Assembly (NCBI GenBank): GCA_900299255.1
Contig: OMJB01000038.1
Span: 1-64,000 of the forward strand
Reading direction: 5' to 3'
DNA: 64,000 nucleotides
Origin: Sphingobacteriales bacterium
Lineage (GTDB): Bacteria > Bacteroidota > Bacteroidia > Chitinophagales > Chitinophagaceae
In this document: piece after piece, positions 30,414 to 38,945 of the stretch
How positions within the stretch are numbered: position 1 is the stretch's first letter
Layout: each line of letters begins with the position of its first letter
Program-made: the position numbers and the translations under genes
Notes under the pieces: generated by a model
The model's database searches: none
Told to the model about the DNA's origin: nothing
What the model saw: the letters and a program-made list of their open reading frames with translations, nothing else

Positions 30414-31187
30414 TTATTTTGAATCGCCGGAATTATTCTTAATCACAATTCGCCGTCGTCCATATCTGTCTAACATTGTTTGGTTGAAAACTCGGGCCAG
30501 TGGATAATACTCTATATCATATTTCTTAGAGCGGTAGTGTGTCGGGCCTGCACTTTTGCCTAGGCTGAATTTATATTCGTCGAATGCGATTTTGTAAAAA
30601 TAGGTCAGCTGGTGAAATTTGGGATTAAGAATTACCAGGCTTTTTCCTCTTGGCGGATCAGGGTCATAAGTGTATCTGGATGATTTTTTGACTATTGGCT
30701 TATTATCCATTTGATACCGCATTTGAGGATTATTAGCTAGCTCAAATGTGTCCTCAAGTTCCTTTTTGTATTTGGCTTGCGACAAGGCATAACCGTAATA
30801 CACTATTACATATGTTGTGCTGTCGCCGGGAGGTACTACATCATAAACAAATTCACCTTTATCGTTCATGAGTACGCCATTAAATTCTCTTTTTTTTATA
30901 CGGTCGGCATTTGTGTCCATGTAATAATAAACGGGGCAGTAACCGAAGTTCTCATTAAAGTCCAGATGAACACGTTTAGTTACTTCTTCAGCCTCATGAG
31001 CTACCAATTCAGCCTCCTGAATATCGTTGTTTTGAAGCATGGCTGATATGCGGTTATGCTCAGAACGCAGCTGAAACAAAACAACTGAAGGATATCTGGC
31101 TGTTGTTGTATCTGCGGCAGAGGCTTTGCCTATTCCTGTATACAGGAATAGCAGGGAAATGCAAAAAAATGGCAGCCGAAATTTCAT
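30414..31187 (-). CDS. Hypothetical exported protein
   Basis: 257 aa with signal peptide 'MKFRLPFFCISLLFLYTGIGKASA'; no family recognised. Confidence 0.6.
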   Translation of the reverse strand: MKFRLPFFCISLLFLYTGIGKASAADTTTARYPSVVLFQLRSEHNRISAMLQNNDIQEAELVAHEAEEVTKRVHLDFNENFGYCPVYYYMDTNADRIKKREFNGVLMNDKGEFVYDVVPPGDSTTYVIVYYGYALSQAKYKKELEDTFELANNPQMRYQMDNKPIVKKSSRYTYDPDPPRGKSLVILNPKFHQLTYFYKIAFDEYKFSLGKSAGPTHYRSKKYDIEYYPLARVFNQTMLDRYGRRRIVIKNNSGDSK

Positions 31188-31244
31188 AATTGGTTTTCTG
31201 ATTATTTCAAAGTTAGAATTAAAATAAGTTACATTATTCTTAAA

Positions 31245-31282
31245 AAACAGAAAGCCTCCGTGTAAGGGCAGGCTTCCTGTTT
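31245..31282 (-). terminator. Rho-independent terminator after the DUF2723 gene
   Basis: Near-perfect inverted repeat AAACAGaAAGCCT ... AGGCTTcCTGTTT; T-rich tail on the minus strand. Confidence 0.75.
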
Positions 31283-31300
31283 GTATAAAACAATAACTAA

Positions 31301-34300
31301 TTACTGTTCGTCTCCGCCTCCGGGGCCTGACTTTATATTAAGCAGGTCTTTCACTTTCGGCCCAAGCTGCTGCATTCTGCTAAAGATTTGTTTTGCATTA
31401 ACGGAGTCCCCGGCCTGATAAGCGGTGCTTGCCAGCGACTGCATGATCTGGAACTGCTGTTTCACATCATCGGCAAGAGCAGCACGGCTGTTGTCGTTCA
31501 GAGAAGCAATCCAGTTTACATCGGTTTCTGCGTTTCTTACAATCTTGTTGGCGAGGTCAGTAGCTTTTTTAATTGCGCCAGCCCTGTAGTAAGATGCTGC
31601 AATAAAGTAAGCAGTGTAGTCGTAGCAGTATGAGTGCTCAGAGATGCCAGCCATAACTTTGTCCAGCACTTCTTCTGCTTTTTTATTCTTGCCTTCTGCG
31701 CTCAGCTGGTTGGCAACGAACGAAGCATCCATGCGGTAGGTAACAAACTCATGGCGGTTTGGCTCATCGAAATAAACATCGTTGCGGTCTGCGCCACCCC
31801 ACAGGAATTTGTTTACAAACAGGTCATAGCTCTTTTCTGTGTTGATGGTACCCAGCACCTGCTGATTAACCTTTATAGCGTCGTTGTATTTAAACGGCAT
31901 CAGCCTGTACACAAGGCCTTCCATATGCAGGTAGTCGCCTGTGCCACCGTAGTCGCCAGACCTTAAACCCGCATCGAAATAGAGCGGGCGTTTCCAGCCG
32001 TCGTTGGCAACAGCTGCTATGATATTGAGTATAGCCAGGTCGCTCTTATACGGCATGTTTTTAGGGTAAGACCATTTCATCTCAGTGTTCACTCTGGCGC
32101 TGTCGGCGGCAGAAATCATACCCCTGCTGATCAGTTCTTCTTTGCTCAAAGACGGTGCAAAGAAGTTCTTGGTAGGCAGGTAATTCATTGCCTCTCCTCT
32201 GCCTGCAGCTTTATTTGCCGGATCATCGCTGATGATGAACTTACAGATATCAGCCAGGTTGAAATATTTGTCTTCAGGAATCTGCGGATTCTTGGAGTAA
32301 GACAGATAATTATGCCTGTCGCCAATGTAGTCTTTTCTTGTCCAGATCATTGGTACAGCGTCGGCATCATTGATTCTGTAATTGAGCTGATCCACGTACC
32401 AGTCTATACCCAGCAGGCTGGTGTTGATGATACGTACATCTTTCCTGAAACCTTCTATTTCCTGAATGTACCATAGCGGATAGGTCTGGTTATCACCAAA
32501 TGTAAACAGAACCGCATTAGGTGCACAGCATGAAAGCGTATTGTAAGCAACTGCACGCGCCAGTGTTTTGTGCGAGCGGTCGTGGTCGTTCCATTCTACA
32601 TTGGCCATAAGTACCGGCACCGCTACCAGGCAAAGCACAACTGACAATACCACAGGAACCATGCCCTTCATGGCATTTTTCAGCCACTGGTGCACCATCA
32701 GTACGCCAAGCCCTATCCAGATGGTGAAAGTATAAGTACAGCCTGCAAATGCATAATCCCTTTCGCGCGGCTGCACCGGAGGCATGTTCAGGTAAATACC
32801 AATGGCTGCACCTGTAAAGAAGAATAAGGTGAGGACAATGATACCGTCTTTCTTATTCCTGTTGAACTGGTACACAAGGCCAAGGATGCCCAGAATGAAA
32901 GGCAGGAAGTATAGTTTATTGTGGGCACCATTGTCGCTGAACCCGGACCCCATTTTGTCGGTATCACCAATACCGCGCATATTGTCTATGAAGTTGATGC
33001 CAGATATCCAGTTGCCATTCTTGGGGTCGCCCTGTCCTTCCACGTCGTTCTGACGGCCGGCAAAGTTCCACATAAAGAAGCGCCACCACATCCAGTCCAT
33101 CTGATAACCAATGAAATACTTCATGTTATCAGAAGCAGTTGGCTGCTCGTTATCACCCAACCCCAGGAACTGCTTGTAGAAATTAATGTGATTAGCTTCG
33201 TTATTATCGTATATACGAGGGAAGAAATGGCTCTGGTCTTCGCCGTTCTGATCGCGGCCATACAATGGCGTAATTTTCTTGCCCACCACTTCATACACAT
33301 CCTTGCCGTTAATTTTAGACTGAGCGTAAATTTTACCGCTCGTATCCAAACCCGTCCAGTTGCTGGTATAATATGGGCCAAATAACAACGGCTGCTGACC
33401 AAACTGCTCACGGTTTACATAGTCAAGGAATGACATTGGGTTATCCGGATTGGTCATATCAATAGGTACATCGGCCCTGGAGCGTACAATAGCTGTGAAG
33501 TAGCTGGAATAGCCGATGATAATGAAAATGATGCATAATACGCCAGTATGAAGCAGGTGCATGCCTTTTTTCTTGGCAAACATGAGCAGGAATGCCAACA
33601 ATGCACAGAGGCCTACCAGGAATACCAGTGCGCCGGTATCAAAACCAGCACCGAAACTGTTGGTAAATGTCATGTCGAAGAACGAAGCGATACGGGGGAT
33701 GTACTGAATAACGCCAAACTGTACAAACGCCAGTACCACACAGCCCATTACGAAGGCTATTATAGAACCCTTGAGTGTGGTTTCGTAGCGCCTGTAATAG
33801 TATACCATAGCAATAGCCGGTATAGTAAGGAGGTTAAGCAAGTGCACACACACAGAAATACCTATGAGGTAGGCTATCAGAACTATCCATCTGTCGGCAT
33901 ATTTATTATCGGCAACATGCTCCCATTTGAGTATAGCCCAGAAAGTAATTGCAGTAAAGAAAGATGAAGTGGCATACACCTCTGCCTCAACAGCCGAAAA
34001 CCAGAAGGTATCTGAAAATGTACATGCCAGTGCACCTACCAGGCCTGCACCCATTATCAGCAGTGTCTGATTCATGTCGGGCTCATTGGTGTCCGGGGCT
34101 ACCAGTTTTTTGCCAAAATGGGTGATGATCCAGAACAGGAACAAAATAGAAAGTCCGCTCATGATTGCCGAAAGGGCATTGATCATAGTAGCTGCACCTG
34201 CGGTACCCAGGGTACTAATAGATGGCTGTGCTGTGGCAGCACCTCCGCCGGAAAACAGGGAAAACACCCTCTGTAGGATCATAAAAAACGGCGCACCTGG

Positions 34301-34450
34301 TGAGTGGCCCACCTCCAGCTTGTAAGCGCATGAAAGGAACTCGCCGCAGTCCCAGAAACTGACAGTAGGTTCCATAGTTTTTAAATAAACTATAGTAGCG
34401 ATTGCGCCTGTAACCCAGCCAAAGATGTTATTAATTTTACGATAATTCAT
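31301..34450 (-). CDS. DUF2723 family membrane protein (TMEM260-like, putative glycosyltransferase)
   Basis: 'NIFGWVTGAIATIVYLKTMEPTVSFWDCGEFLSCAYKLEVGHSPGAPFFMILQRVF' is the DUF2723 signature; many TM segments and a C-terminal soluble domain. Confidence 0.92.
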   Translation of the reverse strand: MNYRKINNIFGWVTGAIATIVYLKTMEPTVSFWDCGEFLSCAYKLEVGHSPGAPFFMILQRVFSLFSGGGAATAQPSISTLGTAGAATMINALSAIMSGLSILFLFWIITHFGKKLVAPDTNEPDMNQTLLIMGAGLVGALACTFSDTFWFSAVEAEVYATSSFFTAITFWAILKWEHVADNKYADRWIVLIAYLIGISVCVHLLNLLTIPAIAMVYYYRRYETTLKGSIIAFVMGCVVLAFVQFGVIQYIPRIASFFDMTFTNSFGAGFDTGALVFLVGLCALLAFLLMFAKKKGMHLLHTGVLCIIFIIIGYSSYFTAIVRSRADVPIDMTNPDNPMSFLDYVNREQFGQQPLLFGPYYTSNWTGLDTSGKIYAQSKINGKDVYEVVGKKITPLYGRDQNGEDQSHFFPRIYDNNEANHINFYKQFLGLGDNEQPTASDNMKYFIGYQMDWMWWRFFMWNFAGRQNDVEGQGDPKNGNWISGINFIDNMRGIGDTDKMGSGFSDNGAHNKLYFLPFILGILGLVYQFNRNKKDGIIVLTLFFFTGAAIGIYLNMPPVQPRERDYAFAGCTYTFTIWIGLGVLMVHQWLKNAMKGMVPVVLSVVLCLVAVPVLMANVEWNDHDRSHKTLARAVAYNTLSCCAPNAVLFTFGDNQTYPLWYIQEIEGFRKDVRIINTSLLGIDWYVDQLNYRINDADAVPMIWTRKDYIGDRHNYLSYSKNPQIPEDKYFNLADICKFIISDDPANKAAGRGEAMNYLPTKNFFAPSLSKEELISRGMISAADSARVNTEMKWSYPKNMPYKSDLAILNIIAAVANDGWKRPLYFDAGLRSGDYGGTGDYLHMEGLVYRLMPFKYNDAIKVNQQVLGTINTEKSYDLFVNKFLWGGADRNDVYFDEPNRHEFVTYRMDASFVANQLSAEGKNKKAEEVLDKVMAGISEHSYCYDYTAYFIAASYYRAGAIKKATDLANKIVRNAETDVNWIASLNDNSRAALADDVKQQFQIMQSLASTAYQAGDSVNAKQIFSRMQQLGPKVKDLLNIKSGPGGGDEQ

Positions 34451-34552
34451 GTTATATAGTTAGTGTGGACAAAAATAGCAAAAGTTGCGGCTTTAAAAAC
34501 CACTATTTAAGCTAAAACGGGTTAATAAAGGTTAATGGGGATAACTTCTTTT

Positions 34553-34659
34553 TTAGTCATGAGTCGTAAGCCGTAAGTCATTAGTCGTCAGTATTTAGTT
34601 GTGAGTCATAATTAGTTAGTTGTGAGTCGATGTTGTAGGTCGTAAGTTATTAGTCATGG
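34553..34659. repeat. Degenerate short repeats (GTCRTAAGTCATTAGTC-like)
   Basis: 'agtcatgagtcgtaagccgtaagtcattagtcgtcagtatttagttgtgagtcataattagttagttgtgagtcgatgttgtaggtcgtaagttattagtcatgg'. Confidence 0.7.
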
Positions 34660-34993
34660 TCAAATTGGCGTGTTGTTGGTACAGCCTTTGTTGAAACCTG
34701 GGCTGGTGATAAAATGTTACAGTCGGTAAATGAGCCGGAAGCAAATTGCGGGATTACTTCCGGTTTCTTCCGGTTGCGGAAGTGGCGTGCGTATTGTAAA
34801 CTATTGATAATCAGTATGTTGTATTTGTTACTTCCGGTTTCCGGTTTTTTGCGGGTTTTGCGGAGTCCGGAAGTTGATTTCGGTTTGTGCCAGTATGCGT
34901 TTTTTTAAAATTCCCCAATTTTTAAAAACAATATAATTCCCCGGCTATTAATTAATAATCAATATTTTACGCTTGTAAAATTCCCCAAAAACT

Positions 34994-35042
34994 CCCCACT
35001 TTCACCCCAATCCCGATAGCCATCGGGACCCCACTTTCACCC
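34994..35042. repeat. Inverted repeat TCCCGATAGCCATCGGGA bracketed by 14-bp direct repeats CCCCACTTTCACCC
   Basis: Direct repeats at 34994-35007 and 35029-35042; inverted repeat at 35011-35028. Confidence 0.8.
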
Positions 35043-35640
35043 TGCATCGTCCTGAAATAGGTTTACACGTTGGTTAGATAATCCTGATTTTTGTATACCG
35101 GTGGATTATCTAATAACTGCTGGGTTGTAGTTGCCAGATACCACAGGATGCCCTAAAACCCCAACTATATAAAAATACACCTAGTAGCCGAAACTACAAA
35201 ATTGAAAATCTATGATGGGACGTAAGCGACCTGTGATAGAACGGAGCGGGCCTGTGATGGAAAAAGTCGCACGAAATGAAATTGCGATATAAAGGTTTGT
35301 CAGTCATATTTATAACAGGCAAAAAGTTATTTATCAGTCTGTGATTCAAGCATAGTAGGCACGAAGAAATTAAATGTTTAATTAGTAGTTACAATATTTT
35401 TAAATTTGAATTTCGCGTTAGGAAAATGAGAATTGGACTTTGCAGCTATGTATCAAAATTTTGGCACAAACACGGTATTACTTGCAGGGAATAATTGTTA
35501 TTTATTCGTTAAAAAAATTTAATTTTTAAAAATAGTTTTTATATTTTGTTATTTCAAATTGTTTTATTATATTTGATTAATGTTCTTGTCATGAAAAAGT
35601 AAAATGTTATTTCCTAAGCTGCTAAAACTAGTACACGATT

Positions 35641-36054
35641 ATGGAAAATTTTATACTTGTTGACGACGATCCAACCTGTAATTATTTGGTTGAATTCAAT
35701 ATTCATTTACTTTCACCCGATTCAACTTTTAAAAGTGTTGTGGATCCCATTCAAGCATTATCTTATATTTATTCGGGCGATATATTTTATCCTAAACCAA
35801 TTATTTTTCTGAATTTAAATATGCCTAGGATGACGGGATGGGAGTTTCTCGAGATAGTTCGACTCCTCAATATTCCCTGCTCAATTTATATTGTAACATC
35901 ATCCGTTGATGATGATGTCAAATATCGAGCAAAAAATTACCCGGTTGTTAAAGGATATATGGCAAAACCAATATTAGATGCTGACATTGAAAAAATCATT
36001 AGACAAAAAGACGCATTGAATATGAACTATAATTCAAGCCAATTTGCACAATAA
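35641..36054 (+). CDS. Stand-alone receiver-domain protein lacking the phospho-acceptor Asp (pseudo-receiver)
   Basis: 'FILVDDDPTCNYLVEF', 'IIFLNLNMPRMTGWEF' (Asn58 in the Asp position), 'YIVTSS', 'YMAKPI'. Confidence 0.85.
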   Translation: MENFILVDDDPTCNYLVEFNIHLLSPDSTFKSVVDPIQALSYIYSGDIFYPKPIIFLNLNMPRMTGWEFLEIVRLLNIPCSIYIVTSSVDDDVKYRAKNYPVVKGYMAKPILDADIEKIIRQKDALNMNYNSSQFAQ

Positions 36055-36210
36055 TATTAACTTACCAAACAAGTGCACACGGCAACAGAGTGTAAACATT
36101 TAGTTTTAACCTCGAATATGCTACTTGAAAGTTTTCAGTTCAATTTACACCAGTACTTGCAAGAACTTGAAAGTCGGATCTCAAACACAATAATTGTAAA
36201 CGAATAGCGG

Positions 36211-36254
36211 TTCGCCTTTGCTGGTGTTATTTTTCGCCTTTGGTGGTGTTATTT
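36211..36254. repeat. 22-bp tandem duplication, 2 copies, 1 mismatch
   Basis: TTCGCCTTTGCTGGTGTTATTT followed by TTCGCCTTTGGTGGTGTTATTT. Confidence 0.9.
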
Positions 36255-36314
36255 TCCCACCAACAAAGCATCAGGGAACAATAGATGAAATAACCTGCGG
36301 GCGCAGAAGTAAAA

Positions 36315-36554
36315 TTAACCAACGGGCACACTTTCTTCATACAAAGTATCCGGACACAAATCCAGATCGTCAGGCCAAAGAACTGATCCATTGAATGGTT
36401 TCACCTTATTGAAAATCCCTGCATCCTGTAATGCCACAAATATTCCTTTGGTAATATATGGTTTGGCATCAAACAGCCGATGTTCATTGTTACTGAACGT
36501 AAGTAACAACTGATAATCGGGTTTAGCTTCAACTTGTTTAACTCTGGGGTTCAT
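36315..36554 (-). CDS. DUF2442 domain-containing protein
   Basis: 'VKQVEAKPDYQLLLTFSNNEHRLFDAKPYI..GIFVALQDAGIFNKVKPFNGSVLWPDDLDLCPDTLYEESV'. Confidence 0.85.
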   Translation of the reverse strand: MNPRVKQVEAKPDYQLLLTFSNNEHRLFDAKPYITKGIFVALQDAGIFNKVKPFNGSVLWPDDLDLCPDTLYEESVPVG

Positions 36555-36955
36555 TCTGAGTCATTTTAATGGTTCTATCTGGAGTATCTTTTCACCCGCA
36601 GTAGTAAAACTGATGCCGGGTTTGCTGCTATTCAGTACCCTAAGATATAGTTTTACTCTGTTCGGTTTTTCATTTTTTGTTTGTTGCAGGTCTGGAAATA
36701 AGACCTGCAAGGGCGGGAAAGTTATAGCGGAATTTGAATTCTATTGGGCTGCAACACTTTATCTCAGGGGATTTCTCCCTGCACTGCGCTCCGGCTGCGT
36801 CGGGCTTCTTTTCGATCGAAATGACGTCTTTAGTTGGGCAAAAAAACTCAATGCAATCGTCATATTGAGTGGATGCCAGATTTTTCATTGGGGCTGGATG
36901 AAAAAATAATTAACTGAAAAATTTCAGTACTTTTATTTTGCTAATACATTGTACT

Positions 36956-38395
36956 ATGAAAACGTTTTTTGTTGATATGCATTGTCATACGGCATTAAAG
37001 CCTTTTGGACAAAGCTTCGAATCTAACGCTGGCGAGAACTCAGCGAACAGCGATGATAAAAACAGTATATGGCATAGAAATGCCCCCAGCGGACTAACTG
37101 CTGTGGTGCAGGACCTCCTGGGAATTGCCAAGTTTACACAAGCTGATTTTTATAGCCTGGTTAAGGGTAACTGTAAGCTGATATGCGCATCTATGTATCC
37201 GATTGAAAAAGGTTTTTTCAACAACAAACTGGGATCGGGTGGCGTGAGCAGGGTGGTAGATAATTTTATAACAGGCGTTGGCGGCAAACGTGTGAAGGAT
37301 GTGCAACAGGCAAATGATTATTTCGCCGGACTGAAGAAGGAGTATGGGTTTTATAAACAACTGAATGGTACTCAGGTAACTATTGATGGTGAGGCCTATG
37401 TGTATAAACTGATTGCTAAATACGAAGAGATAGAAAAATACCTCACAGACAACCCGCAAACAGAAAATGTACTGTTTTTAATACTCACCATAGAGGGGAT
37501 GCATGTGCTGAACAGCAATCTGTCTGTGCCGGCCAGCAAAGCCGATTTTCTTAAAAATCTGGCGGAGATGAAAAAATGGGATTACACTCCGTTTTTTGTT
37601 TCGGTTTGCCATCACTTTAATAATTACCTGTGCGGACACGCTAAAAGCCTGTTTGATATTGTGGGTTCGGAAATCGACCAAAGCGATGCAATAGACACTG
37701 GTTTTACCGATCTGGGGTGGAAGGTAGTAAGGGCGATGTTAGATACTACTGGCGGGCAAAAGCGAATTTACCCCGATGTGAAACACATGAGTATTAAGGG
37801 GCGGCTGGAGTACTATGCCCTTCTGGAAAAAGAGTATGCAAACAAGATTCCGATTATAGTGAGCCATGGTGCGGCAAACGGTATGCGCTCGCACGAAGAG
37901 ACTGTGATAGATGCCAAACTGGGTAACACCTTTTTTGATGAGGATATTAATTTCTTTGACAACGAAATAATATTACTGGCAAAATCGGGCGGGATAATGG
38001 GGCTGCAGATGGATGAACACAGGATAGCCAGCAAAGAAGCTATAGCAGATATTGCTGGAGAGATACTGTTGAAAGACGTAAGAACGATGAGATCAAAGCT
38101 TGTGTGGAATCAGATACAGTACATTGCAGAGCTGCTGGATGAGGCCCATCTGCCGGCATGGGATTGCCTGGCTATTGGCTCGGATTCAGATGGGATTATT
38201 AATCCAATCAATGGTTTTCTGACAGAGGAAACATTGCCAGACCTGTTTGATTATGTATGGGAGTATGCAGATGCCTACATGAAAAGCGACAGAGCTAAAT
38301 CGCTAAACCCCGAGAACCGGCTTGTTACAGCGGATATTATGAACAAGGTATTTCATTTGAATGCGAAGGCCTTCTTGAAAAAATGGTTTGTTTAA
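36956..38395 (+). CDS. Membrane dipeptidase (peptidase M19)/amidohydrolase-like protein
   Basis: N-terminal 'VDMHCHTALKPFG', 'IPIIVSHGAANGMRSH', 'GGIMGLQMDEHR', 'LAIGSDSDGIINPINGF' resemble M19-type metal sites. Confidence 0.6.
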   Translation: MKTFFVDMHCHTALKPFGQSFESNAGENSANSDDKNSIWHRNAPSGLTAVVQDLLGIAKFTQADFYSLVKGNCKLICASMYPIEKGFFNNKLGSGGVSRVVDNFITGVGGKRVKDVQQANDYFAGLKKEYGFYKQLNGTQVTIDGEAYVYKLIAKYEEIEKYLTDNPQTENVLFLILTIEGMHVLNSNLSVPASKADFLKNLAEMKKWDYTPFFVSVCHHFNNYLCGHAKSLFDIVGSEIDQSDAIDTGFTDLGWKVVRAMLDTTGGQKRIYPDVKHMSIKGRLEYYALLEKEYANKIPIIVSHGAANGMRSHEETVIDAKLGNTFFDEDINFFDNEIILLAKSGGIMGLQMDEHRIASKEAIADIAGEILLKDVRTMRSKLVWNQIQYIAELLDEAHLPAWDCLAIGSDSDGIINPINGFLTEETLPDLFDYVWEYADAYMKSDRAKSLNPENRLVTADIMNKVFHLNAKAFLKKWFV

Positions 38396-38398
38396 TAC

Positions 38399-38833
38399 CT
38401 ATACCAGCAGGTTGCTCAGGCTTTTCAGCTGGTCGGGGGCGAGTTTTTGTGCCATCTGAATATCAGGAATATTTTTTAGCTCGGCGGCAATAAAATCAGC
38501 GTCGGCAGCTGGGCCTGCAGTTTGTATCAGCCACAGATAATCGAGCAGGCGGGTTTCTGGGAGCAGGGGTTCTTTGCCGTCTTTTAGTTTGTACAAAACA
38601 TACTTTTGCTCGCTGTTGGGCAGGTCGAACTGGTAAATGGGGAAATTGTACAGCGTATCGCTTTTCTGCAATGAGATATCCTGCTCAGGCTTCCGCACAA
38701 ATTCTATATCGAAGTGTTTATTCAGCAGCCAGCACAGGTGGTAGGCTGGCATAGCAGTAACGATACCAATCATTGCGGCATCTTCAAAAAAATCTTCCTG
38801 CATTGCCGATATATCCAGCTTCAGCTTGGCCAT
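38399..38833 (-). CDS. IPExxxVDY family protein
   Basis: 'MAKLKLDISAMQEDFFEDAAMIGIVTAMPAYHLCWLLNKHFDIEF' and 'LLPETRLLDYLWLIQ' (variant of the IPExxxVDY motif). Confidence 0.8.
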   Translation of the reverse strand: MAKLKLDISAMQEDFFEDAAMIGIVTAMPAYHLCWLLNKHFDIEFVRKPEQDISLQKSDTLYNFPIYQFDLPNSEQKYVLYKLKDGKEPLLPETRLLDYLWLIQTAGPAADADFIAAELKNIPDIQMAQKLAPDQLKSLSNLLV

Positions 38834-38945
38834 ACAACGAAATTAGGAAATATCAGCTCATTAAACTTTATTTTGAAATATTAAATGATGGATAGCATAT
38901 TGATTTTGATTGAACAGTTGTACATTTAGGTATAAAACTATTTTT

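Noticed and set aside
36750-36835. 'ctcaggggatttctccctgcactgcgctccggctgcgtcgggcttcttttcgatcgaaatgacg' as a novel element
   Set aside because: Looks like a widespread class of degenerate intergenic sequence; without a genome-wide search I cannot claim it is an element.
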